Part shown: positions 8,274 to 18,217 of the stretch, one piece after another | How the letters are laid out: every line of letters begins with the position of its first letter | Position numbering within the stretch: the stretch's first letter is position 1 | DNA from: an uncultured Sulfitobacter sp. | GTDB taxonomy: Bacteria; Pseudomonadota; Alphaproteobacteria; Rhodobacterales; Rhodobacteraceae | Length of the DNA stretch: 64,000 bases | Direction of reading: 5' to 3' | Assembly (NCBI RefSeq): GCF_947500075.1 | Contig: NZ_CANMQS010000004.1 | Location: 372,001 to 436,000 of the forward strand | The notes under the pieces: generated by a model | Database searches by the model: none | Seen by the model: the letters and a program-made list of their open reading frames with translations, nothing else | Told to the model about the DNA's origin: nothing | Translations under genes and position numbers: made by a program

Positions 8274-11200
8274 TTAGGCCATTTCTGCCAAACGATCCAG
8301 GGCGGCTTGTAGCTGATCGGCCTCTGATTGGCGCTCGGCGAGGTTTTGGCGGGCCTCAGCAACCACATCTTCGGGCGCGGAGGCGGCGAATTTGGGGTTG
8401 TTCAGACGCCCGTTCAGACCGCCGATTTCCTTGTTCAATTTGTCGAGCGATTTTTGCAGGCGGGCCTTCTCCGCGTCGATGTCGATCAGACCTTCGAGCG
8501 GCAGGCCGAAGGTCGCACCCGGCGCGGGGATGGAGGCGGTGCCTTTGGGGAAAGTATCCACTTTATCAAGGCTTTCCACGCGGGCGAGGCGTTTGATCAT
8601 CGTCTCGTTGCGCGCCCATGCGGCCTGCCCAGCGGCGTCGATGTCGGTCATCAGCAGGGGCACTTTGAGGCCTGCGGGGACGTGCATTTGGGCGCGCGCA
8701 GAGCGGATGTTTTCAATCAGCGTGATCACCCAGTTGAGCTCGCGGTCAGCGGCCTCGTCCAGATGGTCGGCGAGCCTATATGTGGGCCAATCGGCGTGGA
8801 TCAGCATTTTTTCGCGTTTTGCGGTGGTTTGCCACAGTTCTTCGGTGATGAACGGCATGATGGGGTGCAGCAGGATCAGGCATTGATCCAGCACCCAAGC
8901 CATTGTTTCCCTTGTTTCTTCCGCCTCTGGTGCGTCGTCTTGCAGCAGCGGTTTGGACAGTTCCACGTACCAGTCACAGACCTTTCCCCAGACAAAGGCA
9001 TAAAGCGCGCTGGCAGCATCGTTGAAACGGTAGTTTGAGAGGGCCTGATCGACCTCTTCCCGCACCCGCGCCGTCTCTCCGACGATCCATTTGTTGAGGG
9101 TGGCAGCGGGAGTCACAACCTGTACACAACCTGTACACCGTTTTTGCGCCGCCTCACCGTCAAAGACGCCGTTCATCTCTGCAAAGCGGTGGGCGTTCCA
9201 GAGTTTTGTGCCGAAATTTCGGTAGCCCTGGATGCGCTGGGTCGAGAGTTTCAGGTCGCGGCCCATGGCGGCCATGGAGGCCAGCGTGAAGCGCACGGCG
9301 TCGGCGCCGTATTCGTCGATCAGTTCCAGCGGGTCGAGGACGTTGCCGAGGGATTTCGACATTTTCTTGCCCTTCTCGTCGCGGACGAGGGCGTGGACAT
9401 AGACCGTGTCGAAGGGTTTTTGTTCCACCACAGCGTATTGCATCATCATCATCCGGGCGACCCAGAAGAAGATGATGTCAAACCCGGTGATCAGGACCGA
9501 GGTGGGGAAGTATTTGTCGAGCGCTCCGGTTTGTTCGGGCCAGCCGAGGGTGCCGATGGGCCAGAGGCCGGAGGAGAACCATGTGTCGAGGACGTCCGGG
9601 TCGCGAACGAGACCAATTTCAACAATGCTGTTTCCGTCTTCACAGCCGTGCATCGTGAAGGTGCCGTCTTCCCAATTTCTTTCTTCAAATTCCAGCTCCG
9701 ATTTTGGAGCGAATTCTTGATAGAATTTGCGGGCCTTCTCGAAGGCTTCATTTGCTGACGCTGCGCAGAAAGCCACTCTTTTTCCGGGAAAGCCATTGGG
9801 GTCAGCAACAACGTCAGGATGGGGCCCATACCAAACCGGTATCTGATGTCCCCACCACAACTGCCGGGAGATACACCAAGGCTCGATATTCTCCAGCCAA
9901 TGGAAATACACCTTCTTGTCCTGCTCCGGCAGGATCTGCACATCGCCATTGCGCACGGCGTCCAGTGCGGGGCCGACGATCTTGTCGGTGGCCACAAACC
10001 ATTGGTCGGTGAGCATCGGCTCGATGACGACTTTGGAGCGGTCGCCGAAGGGTTGCATGATCTTCTTGGCCTCGACGAGGGGGGTGGCGATGGGTGAACC
10101 TTCGTCTTCCGACGCAGAACCACCCATCCTACGGCCGAGGCGCGGATCGTCGTCTGTGGTCATCACGGCGAGGCCTTCGGCGGTGATGTCGGCGACAACG
10201 GCCTTGCGGGCCTCGAAACGGTCAAGGCCACGGTAGGCTTCGGGGACGAGGTTCATCGCGGCGATCTTCGCTTCGTCAAACGTCTCTTCACCGTTGGCGA
10301 TGCGCTGGGCCACCGCTGCTTCCTCGGCGTAGGGCCGACCGTCTGCGCGCATCGCACCTTTTGTGTCCATCAGGTTATACATCGGGATATTGCCGCGTTT
10401 GGCGACTTCGTAGTCGTTGAAGTCATGGGCACCCGTGATCTTCACCGCGCCCGAACCGAAATCGGGATCGGGGTAGTCGTCGGTGATGATCGGGATCAGA
10501 CGGCGGTGCTCTTTCGGACCAACCGGGATTTCACACAGCTGGCCCACGATGGGCGCGTAGCGTTCATCGGAGGGGTGCACCGCAACCGCGCCGTCGCCCA
10601 GCATGGTTTCAGGCCGCGTGGTGGCGATGGAGATGTAGTCGCGTTCCTCGGTCAGGGTGACGTTGCCGTCTTCGTCTTTCTCCACATAGGTATAGGTCGC
10701 GCCGCCGGCGAGCGGGTATTTGAAGTGCCACATGTGACCGTCGACTTCGGTGTTTTCGACTTCGAGATCGGAAATAGCGGTTTCAAAATGCGGGTCCCAG
10801 TTCACGAGGCGTTTGCCGCGGTAGATCAGGCCCTTGTTGTACATGTCGACGAAGACTTTGATCACGGCGTCGTGGAAATTACCTTCCTCGCCTTCGGGCG
10901 CATTTGGCGCACCGGACATGGTGAAGGCGTTGCGGTCCCAGTCGCAGGAGGCCCCGAGGCGTTTCAATTGCTCGATGATCGTGCCGCCGGATTCCTTCTT
11001 CCATTCCCAGACCTTGTCGAGAAACGCCTCACGTCCCAATTCGCGCCGGCCCGGCTGCTGGGTTTCGGCCAGCTGACGTTCCACCACCATCTGCGTGGCG
11101 ATGCCCGCGTGGTCCTGTCCGGGCTGCCAGAGCGTATCGAACCCGCGCATCCGGTGCCAGCGGATCAGCGTGTCCTGCAACGTGTTGTTGAACGCATGGC

Positions 11201-11363
11201 CCATGTGCAGCACGCCCGTCACATTGGGCGGCGGGATCATGATGGAGAACGTCTCCGCCCCCGGCTTGGCGTTGGCGCCTGCGGCAAAGGCACCGGCGCG
11301 GTCCCAGGCGGCGTAGAGGCGCTCTTCGGCGTCGGCGGCGTTGAATGTCTTGTCGAGGGCCAT
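8274..11363 (-). CDS. valS: Valine-tRNA ligase
   Basis: 1029-residue class I aminoacyl-tRNA synthetase that charges tRNA-Val. The HIGH-type motif is GVLHMGHAF (about residues 50-58), the KMSKS motif is present in [11 protein letters not shown], and the editing (CP1) domain lies between them. The C-terminal coiled coil ([18 protein letters not shown]) that clamps the tRNA is intact. An unusual CTGCVQVV insertion lies in the anticodon-binding half, encoded by a short tandem duplication (about 9114-9137). The stop lies six bases inside the palindromic element's flank. Start at the ATG of [15 protein letters not shown]. Confidence 0.97.
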   Translation of the reverse strand: MALDKTFNAADAEERLYAAWDRAGAFAAGANAKPGAETFSIMIPPPNVTGVLHMGHAFNNTLQDTLIRWHRMRGFDTLWQPGQDHAGIATQMVVERQLAETQQPGRRELGREAFLDKVWEWKKESGGTIIEQLKRLGASCDWDRNAFTMSGAPNAPEGEEGNFHDAVIKVFVDMYNKGLIYRGKRLVNWDPHFETAISDLEVENTEVDGHMWHFKYPLAGGATYTYVEKDEDGNVTLTEERDYISIATTRPETMLGDGAVAVHPSDERYAPIVGQLCEIPVGPKEHRRLIPIITDDYPDPDFGSGAVKITGAHDFNDYEVAKRGNIPMYNLMDTKGAMRADGRPYAEEAAVAQRIANGEETFDEAKIAAMNLVPEAYRGLDRFEARKAVVADITAEGLAVMTTDDDPRLGRRMGGSASEDEGSPIATPLVEAKKIMQPFGDRSKVVIEPMLTDQWFVATDKIVGPALDAVRNGDVQILPEQDKKVYFHWLENIEPWCISRQLWWGHQIPVWYGPHPDVVADPNGFPGKRVAFCAASANEAFEKARKFYQEFAPKSELEFEERNWEDGTFTMHGCEDGNSIVEIGLVRDPDVLDTWFSSGLWPIGTLGWPEQTGALDKYFPTSVLITGFDIIFFWVARMMMMQYAVVEQKPFDTVYVHALVRDEKGKKMSKSLGNVLDPLELIDEYGADAVRFTLASMAAMGRDLKLSTQRIQGYRNFGTKLWNAHRFAEMNGVFDGEAAQKRCTGCVQVVTPAATLNKWIVGETARVREEVDQALSNYRFNDAASALYAFVWGKVCDWYVELSKPLLQDDAPEAEETRETMAWVLDQCLILLHPIMPFITEELWQTTAKREKMLIHADWPTYRLADHLDEAADRELNWVITLIENIRSARAQMHVPAGLKVPLLMTDIDAAGQAAWARNETMIKRLARVESLDKVDTFPKGTASIPAPGATFGLPLEGLIDIDAEKARLQKSLDKLNKEIGGLNGRLNNPKFAASAPEDVVAEARQNLAERQSEADQLQAALDRLAEMA

Positions 11364-11468
11364 GTCATCTTTCCCGTATGCAGTTGATGCGGGTCTAGCC
11401 GAGGATCGCGGGAAGGAAAAGGGTGCCAGCGGGGGCGCGCGCCTGCGGGGGGCGCAGCCCCGCCGGGG

Positions 11469-12062
11469 TCAGGCCGTGAGCGGTTCGCGGGCGCCGGGGC
11501 GGATCACCTCCGGATCATAGGGCGTGCGGGCGAAAACCTCATGCACCATGGGCCGGAAGTGGTCCAGCGGCAGGGTGTCATAGGCGGGATCAAAACTCGA
11601 TTGGTCCCAGCGTTCGCAGAAGGTCACGCAATCGTCGAAATAGATGTGCCCGGCATGGCGGTCGCGTTTGTGCGGGTCCGCGCCCACGTGATGCCCGTAG
11701 TAGATCATCTGGAAATCCCCGTGGGTCTGCACACACCAGCTGCATTGCTCGCGCACGAAGGGGCGCAGGATGGTGGCGGCGTATTCATCGTGGTTGTAGG
11801 GCGCATAGATGTCTCCGATGTCATGCAGCAGCGCCGAGACGATCCAGTCGATGTCTGCCCCATCGCGTTCGGCCCGCGTGGCCGATTGCAGCGAATGGCC
11901 CAGCCGGGTGATCTGGTAGCCCGACAGCCCTTCGTCCAGATCGACAAGCGCATTGAGCAGGCGGTCGGCGGTGCCTTTGGTATAGGCGACCTCATGGGCG
12001 GTCAGAAAGGCGTAGTCTTCGGCAGTGCCGTCTTTCATCTGGGTGAATTTCACACGGTCCAT
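11469..12062 (-). CDS. HD-domain protein (PhnZ/MIOX-like oxygenase or phosphohydrolase)
   Basis: 197 residues. The spacing of GHSLQSATRA, then ALLHDIGDIYAPYNHDEYAA, then HHVGADPHKRD resembles the HD fold of small diiron oxygenases such as PhnZ as well as plain phosphohydrolases. The HD dyad (LLHDIGD) and additional histidines are present. No phosphonate genes are close, so the substrate cannot be named. Divergent from the CoxL-like gene. Confidence 0.7.
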   Translation of the reverse strand: MDRVKFTQMKDGTAEDYAFLTAHEVAYTKGTADRLLNALVDLDEGLSGYQITRLGHSLQSATRAERDGADIDWIVSALLHDIGDIYAPYNHDEYAATILRPFVREQCSWCVQTHGDFQMIYYGHHVGADPHKRDRHAGHIYFDDCVTFCERWDQSSFDPAYDTLPLDHFRPMVHEVFARTPYDPEVIRPGAREPLTA

Positions 12063-12213
12063 CGGGCAATATCCTTTTGTCTTGCGGCGCAGTTGGGTCG
12101 TGGTGCAACCCTATGGCGCGAAAGGGTTGCGGGTAAAGAGGCCGCACTGGACACTGCACATTCCCAAGCTAATGTCCGCTTGGAGAATTGGCACCAATCA
12201 GAGGCAGCACAGC

Positions 12214-14511
12214 ATGGAAAAATTCGGAAAGAGTCAATCGGTCATCCGGACTGAGGATGTGCGGTTTCTGACCGGCGCGGGGCGGTATGTGGATGACATC
12301 GCACCTGCGGGCGCGCTGCACGGGTTCTTCTTCCGCTCCTCTCAGGCCCATGGGGTGATCACGGAACTGGATGTGTCTGACGCGGCAGCGGCGGAGGGGG
12401 TGCATGCGGTGCTGACCTGTGCGGATCTTGAAGCGGCGGGGATTGATGTGTCGATGCCCGGCACGCAGGTGCAGAACCGCGATGGCAGCAAGGGGGCAGG
12501 GCCACTGCGCCCGCTGCTGGCCAAGGATCGGGTGCGCTATGTGGGGGAGCCGATTGCGCTGATCGTGGCGGAGACCATGGCTCAGGCGCGCGATGCGGCT
12601 GAGATGATCCTGTTTGATGTAGATGACCTGCCTGCCAAGGTGGATGTGGCCGCAGGCGGGGAGACCTTGCATGCCGAGGCCCCAGACAACAAAGCCTTTG
12701 ACTGGGGCATGGGGGACGAAGCCGCCACGCAGGCGGCCTTTGATGCAGCGGCCCGGACCGTGGCGCTGGATGTGGAGGACAACCGGATCATCGTGAACTC
12801 GATGGAGCCGCGCGGGTGTTATGCCGAATGGGTCGAGGGCCGGCTGCATGTGGCCAACAACGGGCAGGGGGTCTGGGCGCACAAGGGCTATCTGAGCAAG
12901 GCGTTTGATCTGGATGAAGCGGACGTGCGCGTGACCAATCCCGACACCGGCGGCGGCTTCGGGATGAAGGCGATGGCCTATCCGGAGTATTTCTGCGCGG
13001 CACAGGCCGCGCGCGTCACCGGCCGCCCGGTGCGCTGGATGTCGGAGCGCACGGAGGCGATGCTCAGCGACAATGGCGGGCGGGATCTGACCTCGCTGGC
13101 GGAATTTGCCTTTGATGCGGACAACAGGATCACCGCCTACCGGGTCAGCACGCGCTGCAACCTCGGTGCCTATAACTCGCAGTTCGCGCAGGCAATTCAG
13201 ACGATGCTGTTCAGCCGCGTGTTGATGGGGGTCTATGACGTGCAGACCACATGGCTTCAGGTCGAGGGGTATTACACCAACACCACGCCGGTGGATGCCT
13301 ACCGCGGGGCCGGGCGGCCCGAGGCGATCTATGTGTTGGAGCGCCTGATCGACCGCGCGGCGCGCGAGCTGGGCGTGGATCCTTGGGACCTGCGGCGCGT
13401 GAATTTCATCAAACCCGCGCAATTTCCCTACACCACCGCCACGGGGGAGACCTACGACGTGGGGGATTTCAACCTCGTGCTGGACAGGGTGATGCGTGAG
13501 GCGGACACCGCCGGGTTTGCTTCCCGCAAGGCTGCGGATGCGCAGCGCGGCCTGCTGCGGGGCATCGGTTTGTGTTACTATATCGAGAGCATCCTGGGCG
13601 ATCCCTCCGAAGGCGCGATGGTGGATTTTGAGGACGACGGCACCGCGACGATCTACGTCGGCACACAAAGCAACGGACAGGGGCATGAGACAGTCTATGC
13701 GCAGTTCCTGTCAGACCAGACGGGTATCCCCGCGCATCTGATCCGGGTGGTGCAGGGCGACAGCGACCTGATCGCCCAAGGCGGCGGCACGGGCGGTTCG
13801 CGCTCCGTGACGACGCAGAACACGGCCACCCTGGCGACGGTAGAGACGATCAAAGAGAGCTTCACCGCCTTTCTGGCAGAGGAAATGGGCGTGCCTGCGG
13901 CTGAGATCAGCTTTGACGACGAACGCTTCCGCGCTGACGGCTCAAACCTGACGCCCACGATGCTGGAAGTGGCGGAGATGGCCCGCACCAAGGGCCGCGA
14001 TGACCTCCTGAGCCATCACGAACGCGCGACACTTCCGGGCCGCAGCTTCCCCAATGGGGCGCATGTGGCGGAAGTGGTGATTGATCCCGATACCGGCGTT
14101 GTGACCACGGATCGCTACACGGTGGTGGATGATTTTGGCAATCTTATCAATCCAATGCTGGCCGAAGGGCAGGTGCATGGCGGTGTTGTGCAGGGCATTG
14201 GTCAGGCGGTGCAGGAGCGGGTGGTCTATGACGAGGACGGACAGTTGCTCACGGCAACGTTCATGGATTACGCCTTGCCACGGGCGGGCGACATTCCCCA
14301 TATCTCCTTTACCTCAGAGCCGGTGCCTTCGACGGCCAATATCATGGGCATGAAAGGCTGCGGCGAAGCAGGGACCGTCGGCGCACTGGCGGCAATTGCA
14401 AATGCCGTGCAAGATGCGGTGTGGGATCAGGGTGTGCGACAGGCGGATATGCCGTTCACGCCGCACCGCGTTTGGGAGATGTTGCAGGGTGAGAAAATCG
14501 CCGCTGAATGA
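12214..14511 (+). CDS. Form II CoxL-like molybdopterin-binding subunit (orphan)
   Basis: 765-residue large subunit of the xanthine dehydrogenase/aldehyde oxidase family. It shows RFLTGAGRYVDDI at the N-terminus, GGGFGMKAMAYPEY for cofactor binding, AYRGAGRPEA (the form II CoxL signature; form I CO dehydrogenases have AYxCSFR), and GMKGCGEAGTVGALAAI near the end with the glutamate used in this family. The conserved N-terminus begins at the ATG at 12214, so the upstream open frame is ignored. The medium (FAD) and small (2Fe-2S) subunits normally encoded beside it are missing here, so they must be supplied from elsewhere. The substrate is unknown; CO oxidation should not be assumed. Confidence 0.85.
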   Translation: MEKFGKSQSVIRTEDVRFLTGAGRYVDDIAPAGALHGFFFRSSQAHGVITELDVSDAAAAEGVHAVLTCADLEAAGIDVSMPGTQVQNRDGSKGAGPLRPLLAKDRVRYVGEPIALIVAETMAQARDAAEMILFDVDDLPAKVDVAAGGETLHAEAPDNKAFDWGMGDEAATQAAFDAAARTVALDVEDNRIIVNSMEPRGCYAEWVEGRLHVANNGQGVWAHKGYLSKAFDLDEADVRVTNPDTGGGFGMKAMAYPEYFCAAQAARVTGRPVRWMSERTEAMLSDNGGRDLTSLAEFAFDADNRITAYRVSTRCNLGAYNSQFAQAIQTMLFSRVLMGVYDVQTTWLQVEGYYTNTTPVDAYRGAGRPEAIYVLERLIDRAARELGVDPWDLRRVNFIKPAQFPYTTATGETYDVGDFNLVLDRVMREADTAGFASRKAADAQRGLLRGIGLCYYIESILGDPSEGAMVDFEDDGTATIYVGTQSNGQGHETVYAQFLSDQTGIPAHLIRVVQGDSDLIAQGGGTGGSRSVTTQNTATLATVETIKESFTAFLAEEMGVPAAEISFDDERFRADGSNLTPTMLEVAEMARTKGRDDLLSHHERATLPGRSFPNGAHVAEVVIDPDTGVVTTDRYTVVDDFGNLINPMLAEGQVHGGVVQGIGQAVQERVVYDEDGQLLTATFMDYALPRAGDIPHISFTSEPVPSTANIMGMKGCGEAGTVGALAAIANAVQDAVWDQGVRQADMPFTPHRVWEMLQGEKIAAE

Positions 14512-15589
14512 AGGATCGCAGGAAACGCTGCTGAACCGCCTGCTGGGGCGGATCTGGCGCAGGCCTGAGACGGACTTCGGCCCGCGTCGCGGCCCGGTCA
14601 CGCATCTGATCATTCTGGACGGGACGATGTCGTCGCTGCACCCCGATTGCCAGACCAACGCAGGCCGCGCCTATATGCTGGCCCGCGAGATGGGCGGGGC
14701 GCTGTCGATCTACTACGAGCCGGGTCTGCAATGGCGCGACTGGCGCTCGGCGGTGGATGTGATGATGGGGCGGGGCATCAACCGGCAGATACGCCGTGCC
14801 TACGGCTATCTGGCATCGCGCTACCGCGTGGGCGATCGCATCTATTTGCTGGGCTATTCACGCGGCGCATATGCGGTGCGCAGCCTTGCAGGCGTGATTG
14901 ACCGGGTGGGGTTGTTGCGCGAAACCCATGCCACGGAAAGCAACGTGCGCGACGCCTACCGCCACTATGAATGCGACCCAACTTCAAACGCCGCCCGCGC
15001 TTTTGCCCGCAGCAAATGCCATGACCGGGTCGAGATCGAGATGATCGGCGTCTGGGACACGGTCAAATCGCTCGGCATCAACGCTCCCATCCTGTGGCGG
15101 TTGAGCGAGGAACGCCATTCCTTCCACACCCCGGATCTGAGCGGCATCGTGAAGAACGGCTTTCACGCGCTGGCCCATAATGAAACCCGTGTGGCCTATA
15201 AACCGGTGCTGTGGGAAACCCATGACGCCTATGCGGGCCGTGTCGAACAGGTCTGGTTCCCCGGCACCCATGGCGATGTCGGCGGGCAACTGGGCGGCCA
15301 CAACATCGCCCGTCCTCTGGCTAACATCCCCCTGATCTGGCTCCTGAGCCGCGCCCAGGAAAGCGGCCTGCCGCTGCCGCAGGGCTGGGCGCTGCGCTAT
15401 CCCACCGATCCGCTGGCCCCTTCCGTCGGCACCTTCCGCGGCTATGGCCGGGTGTTCATGACACGCCGCAAACGCAAGGTCGGCTTTGATGCCTCCGAAC
15501 GTTTGCATGAAAGCATCGAGCAGCGCAGGAATGCCAAGGCCGACAAACCCGGTCTGATTGAACAACTTCGTCTGAGGTGGACCGCCTGA
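14489..15589 (+). CDS. DUF2235 alpha/beta-hydrolase
   Basis: About 366 residues. The family is recognised by LIILDGTMSSL near the N-terminus, the nucleophile elbow LLGYSRGAYAVRSLAG (GxSxG serine) and a late WFPGTHGDVGG with candidate acid and base residues. DUF2235 proteins include phospholipase-type secretion effectors and housekeeping hydrolases. Here there is no secretion system or signal peptide, so a cytoplasmic role is more likely. I chose the GTG at 14489, which overlaps the CoxL-like gene by 23 bases and suggests coupled translation. The gene ends six bases before palindromic element copy 2. Confidence 0.75.
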   Translation: MRKSPLNEGSQETLLNRLLGRIWRRPETDFGPRRGPVTHLIILDGTMSSLHPDCQTNAGRAYMLAREMGGALSIYYEPGLQWRDWRSAVDVMMGRGINRQIRRAYGYLASRYRVGDRIYLLGYSRGAYAVRSLAGVIDRVGLLRETHATESNVRDAYRHYECDPTSNAARAFARSKCHDRVEIEMIGVWDTVKSLGINAPILWRLSEERHSFHTPDLSGIVKNGFHALAHNETRVAYKPVLWETHDAYAGRVEQVWFPGTHGDVGGQLGGHNIARPLANIPLIWLLSRAQESGLPLPQGWALRYPTDPLAPSVGTFRGYGRVFMTRRKRKVGFDASERLHESIEQRRNAKADKPGLIEQLRLRWTA

Positions 15590-15594
15590 CCCTG

Positions 15595-15696
15595 CTTCCA
15601 AATGGTTCAAAAAACCCTGCCAGAGGCCTGAAATCTCTTTTGGAGCACCAGAAGAGATTTTAGCTCTCCGAGGGGGTTTTTAGAACCATTTGGAAG
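15595..15696. repeat. 102-bp palindromic intergenic element, copy 2
   Basis: Same length as the element at 8166-8267 and identical at about 87 of 102 positions by hand alignment. The 13-base tips CTTCCAAATGGTT and AACCATTTGGAAG are invariant. At least one pair changes in a compensatory way (A-T in copy 1, C-G in copy 2, positions 14 and 89 of the element), and other changes improve pairing. It lies between convergent genes, as copy 1 does. Confidence 0.85.
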
Positions 15697-15730
15697 GGGC
15701 GTCGGGCGGCAGTACTCTTGGGGGCAGAGG

Positions 15731-16234
15731 TCAGGCGATTTTCATGATCAGGCAGGTGGTGGACCCTGTGGCATAGAGTTTGCCGTCTGCCACGCCGCGG
15801 ATCTCGCCCGTTGCGACGCCGGTGGAGCGGCCTGCGTGGGTTGTCGTGCCGATGCAGTCGATTTCCATGCCAAGCGGGATGCCGCGCAGGATGTTGATCT
15901 TGTATTCCAGCGTTGTGTAGACCGATCCGCGCGGCACATGGGTCATCACCGCGCAGGCCATCGCTGAATCGAGGAGCGTGCCGTACCAGCCGCCATGAAC
16001 GGTGCCCATCGGATTGGTGACACTGAACGATGGCGCGCCGCGAAAGACCGCGCGTCCCTCTGCCACTTCGCGCAGGATGTATCCCATGGTTGCGGCGATG
16101 GGCGGGCCGGGGTTGGTGCCATCGAGGATCTTCTGCATGAACTCAAGGCCCGACAGTTTCAGGGCTTCGGATTGGCTGAGCAGGTCTTCGGGGGTTTCGG
16201 CGATACGCGGCATGGGGCCTCCGGCAAGTGACAT
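15731..16234 (-). CDS. PaaI-family hotdog thioesterase
   Basis: 167 residues with the PaaI hotdog pattern NPMGTVHGGWYGTLLDSAMA, whose HGG and downstream aspartate region form the active site, followed by YKINILRGIP and TGVATGEI. It hydrolyses acyl- or aryl-CoA thioesters; the substrate is not predictable. Two in-frame starts exist (16234 and 16213); the second begins MPRIAETPEDLL. A single gene, ending close to the palindromic element. Confidence 0.8.
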   Translation of the reverse strand: MSLAGGPMPRIAETPEDLLSQSEALKLSGLEFMQKILDGTNPGPPIAATMGYILREVAEGRAVFRGAPSFSVTNPMGTVHGGWYGTLLDSAMACAVMTHVPRGSVYTTLEYKINILRGIPLGMEIDCIGTTTHAGRSTGVATGEIRGVADGKLYATGSTTCLIMKIA

Positions 16235-16274
16235 GTCCGGGGGAGGCTACTGGCTGGGGCTGCGGGGGCAAGTC

Positions 16275-17141
16275 TTACGCGACGTCTTCCAGCGTGGCTT
16301 GTGGTGTGACCCCCAGCGCGCGGCAGACATCGCGGGTCAGTTCGGCCCGGTTGAGCGTGTAGAAATGCAGCGCTTCCACGCCTTCATCGACCAGGTCACT
16401 GCACAGTTCCGTGCAGAGCGCTGTTGCCAGCAGGTCGTGACGGTTGTCCCGCAGTGCGGCCTCGAAGGCCTGATCCAGCCAGTCCGGCACCACCGCGCCG
16501 CAGCGCTGGGCGAAGTTGCGCGCGGATGTCCAGTTCACAATCGGCATGATGCCGGGCGTGATGGGTTTGTCGATGCCTGCGGCCGCACAGGCGTCGCGGA
16601 ACCGCAGAAAAGTATCCGGCTCAAAGAAGAACTGGGTGATTGCTTCATCCGCGCCTGCATCGAACTTGCGTTTGAGCCAGTCGATGTTGGCTTGTGGGCT
16701 GGCCGCATCGGGGTGCGGATCGGGGTAGGCCCCCACGCGGATGTTGAAGGTGCCGGTCTCCGCAATGGCGGTGATCAGTTCACAGCTGTCTTTGAACCCG
16801 TCGGGGTGCGGGGTGAACTGCGCGTCGCCTGCCGCCGGGTCGCCGCGCAGGGCGACGATGTCGGTCACGCCAGCCTTGGCATATCCGTGGGCGACGGCCA
16901 TCGTCTCGTCCTTGCTGGCGCCGACGCAGGTCAGATGTGCCGCCACCGGCAGGCCGGAGGTGCGGCGCAGCACGTGGGCCGCGTCATGGGTCAGATCGCG
17001 GGTGGAGCCGCCGGCGCCATAGGTCACCGAAAAGAAGCGCGGCGCCAGCGGGGCCAGTGTCTGCGCTGTGTCCCACAGAGTGAAAGCCGCGCCAACCGAC
17101 CGGGGTGGGAAGACTTCGAACGAGACAGCGGGCGTGGTCAT
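16275..17141 (-). CDS. metF: Methylenetetrahydrofolate reductase
   Basis: 288-residue FAD enzyme that reduces 5,10-methylene-THF to 5-methyl-THF for methionine synthesis. The start at 17141 gives MTTPAVSFEVFPPRS, the typical first strand with the catalytic glutamate (FEVFPPR). FSVTYGAGGSTR, HLTCVGAS and ALRGDP follow. It is divergent from metR across a gap of under 100 bases that contains two inverted repeats, so MetR-type control is likely. Confidence 0.93.
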   Translation of the reverse strand: MTTPAVSFEVFPPRSVGAAFTLWDTAQTLAPLAPRFFSVTYGAGGSTRDLTHDAAHVLRRTSGLPVAAHLTCVGASKDETMAVAHGYAKAGVTDIVALRGDPAAGDAQFTPHPDGFKDSCELITAIAETGTFNIRVGAYPDPHPDAASPQANIDWLKRKFDAGADEAITQFFFEPDTFLRFRDACAAAGIDKPITPGIMPIVNWTSARNFAQRCGAVVPDWLDQAFEAALRDNRHDLLATALCTELCSDLVDEGVEALHFYTLNRAELTRDVCRALGVTPQATLEDVA

Positions 17142-17170
17142 GGCGGCATCCTTTGACTTGCGATGCCCTC

Positions 17171-17235
17171 TTGTCTCACGATTGCTGATGTGAGACAAAT
17201 TCATAACTTTCATCTTTAACATGAGGATCACCTCA
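17171..17235. promoter_or_regulatory. metF/metR divergent control region with two dyads
   Basis: TTGTCTCAC at 17171-17179 and GTGAGACAA at 17190-17198 form a perfect 9-bp inverted repeat with a 10-base spacer. A second dyad, TGAGG-ATCA-CCTCA, lies at 17222-17235, immediately before the metR start codon. LysR-type regulators bind interrupted dyads of this kind between divergent genes. Assignment to MetR is inference from position. Confidence 0.55.
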
Positions 17236-17236
17236 C

Positions 17237-18142
17237 ATGCACATTGAGTTCCGCCATTTGCGCACCATTCAGGCGATCCATGAAGCAGGCGGGTTGGCGC
17301 GGGCGGCCGAGCAGATGAACATCACCCAATCCGCTTTGTCCCATCAGGTCAAAGGGTTGGAAGATCAGGCGGGGGTTGAGCTGTTTGTGCGCCGCTCCAA
17401 ACCGTTGAAACTGTCGCCCGCAGGGCAGCGGTTGCTGAAGCTGGCGCAGCAGGTGTTGCCGCAGGTGCAGGCGTTGCAGGATGAATTCTCAGGCCTGCGG
17501 GAAGGCAGCACGGGCCGGATGCACATCGCCATTGAATGCCACGCCTGTTTTGAGTGGTTGTTTCCGGTGTTGGAGCAATTCCGGCGAAGCTGGCCGGATG
17601 TGGATGTGGACATTCGGCCGGGTCTGGCGTTTGACGCCTTGCCTGCGCTGTTGCGTGAAGAGGTGGATTTGGTGGTGTCGTCTGATCCGGAGGAGCTGCC
17701 GGGGGTGAAATTCGTTGAGTTGTTTGATTACCAGGCGGTTTTTGTCGCCGCGAGCACCCATCCCCTGGCGGAGAAACCCCATGTTGAGGCGGCGGATTTT
17801 CGCGGGGAGACGCTGATCACCTACCCGGTGGACCGCGCGCGGCTGGATGTGTTCAGCCAGTTGCTGATCCCGGCCAAAGTGGAACCGGCTGCCATTCGGC
17901 AAGTGGAACTGACGGCTGTGATCCTGTTGCTGGTGGCCTCCAATCGCGGGGTGTCGGTCCTGCCCGATTGGGTGGTGCGGGAGGTGAAATACTCCTCTGA
18001 CTACGTCACGCGGCCCTTGACCGCGCAGGGCATCACCCGGCGGCTGTATGCGGCGGTGCGGGAGGACGATCTGGGCAAACCCTTCATGGACGAGTTGCTG
18101 AAACTGGCAGGAGATGAGGCGCGCAAACTGCAAGCGGTCTGA
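17237..18142 (+). CDS. metR: LysR-type regulator of methionine genes
   Basis: 301 residues. The N-terminal winged HTH (residues 1-60) contains HLRTIQAIHEAGGLARAAEQ and the recognition helix segment TQSALSHQVKGLE; a LysR effector domain follows. In the MetR branch the co-inducer is homocysteine. Orientation divergent from metF is the classical arrangement. The start codon directly abuts a dyad, which suggests autorepression. Confidence 0.88.
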   Translation: MHIEFRHLRTIQAIHEAGGLARAAEQMNITQSALSHQVKGLEDQAGVELFVRRSKPLKLSPAGQRLLKLAQQVLPQVQALQDEFSGLREGSTGRMHIAIECHACFEWLFPVLEQFRRSWPDVDVDIRPGLAFDALPALLREEVDLVVSSDPEELPGVKFVELFDYQAVFVAASTHPLAEKPHVEAADFRGETLITYPVDRARLDVFSQLLIPAKVEPAAIRQVELTAVILLLVASNRGVSVLPDWVVREVKYSSDYVTRPLTAQGITRRLYAAVREDDLGKPFMDELLKLAGDEARKLQAV

Positions 18143-18217
18143 GCAGGCACGCGCCCCTTGGCAATCGGTGCTGTCGGGCCTATACGCCCCCTCTAAACCC
18201 AGCAAAGGACACTCCCC

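Noticed and set aside
12214..14511. Aerobic CO dehydrogenase
   Set aside because: The motif is AYRGAGR (form II), and the partner subunits are absent, so CO oxidation is not supported.
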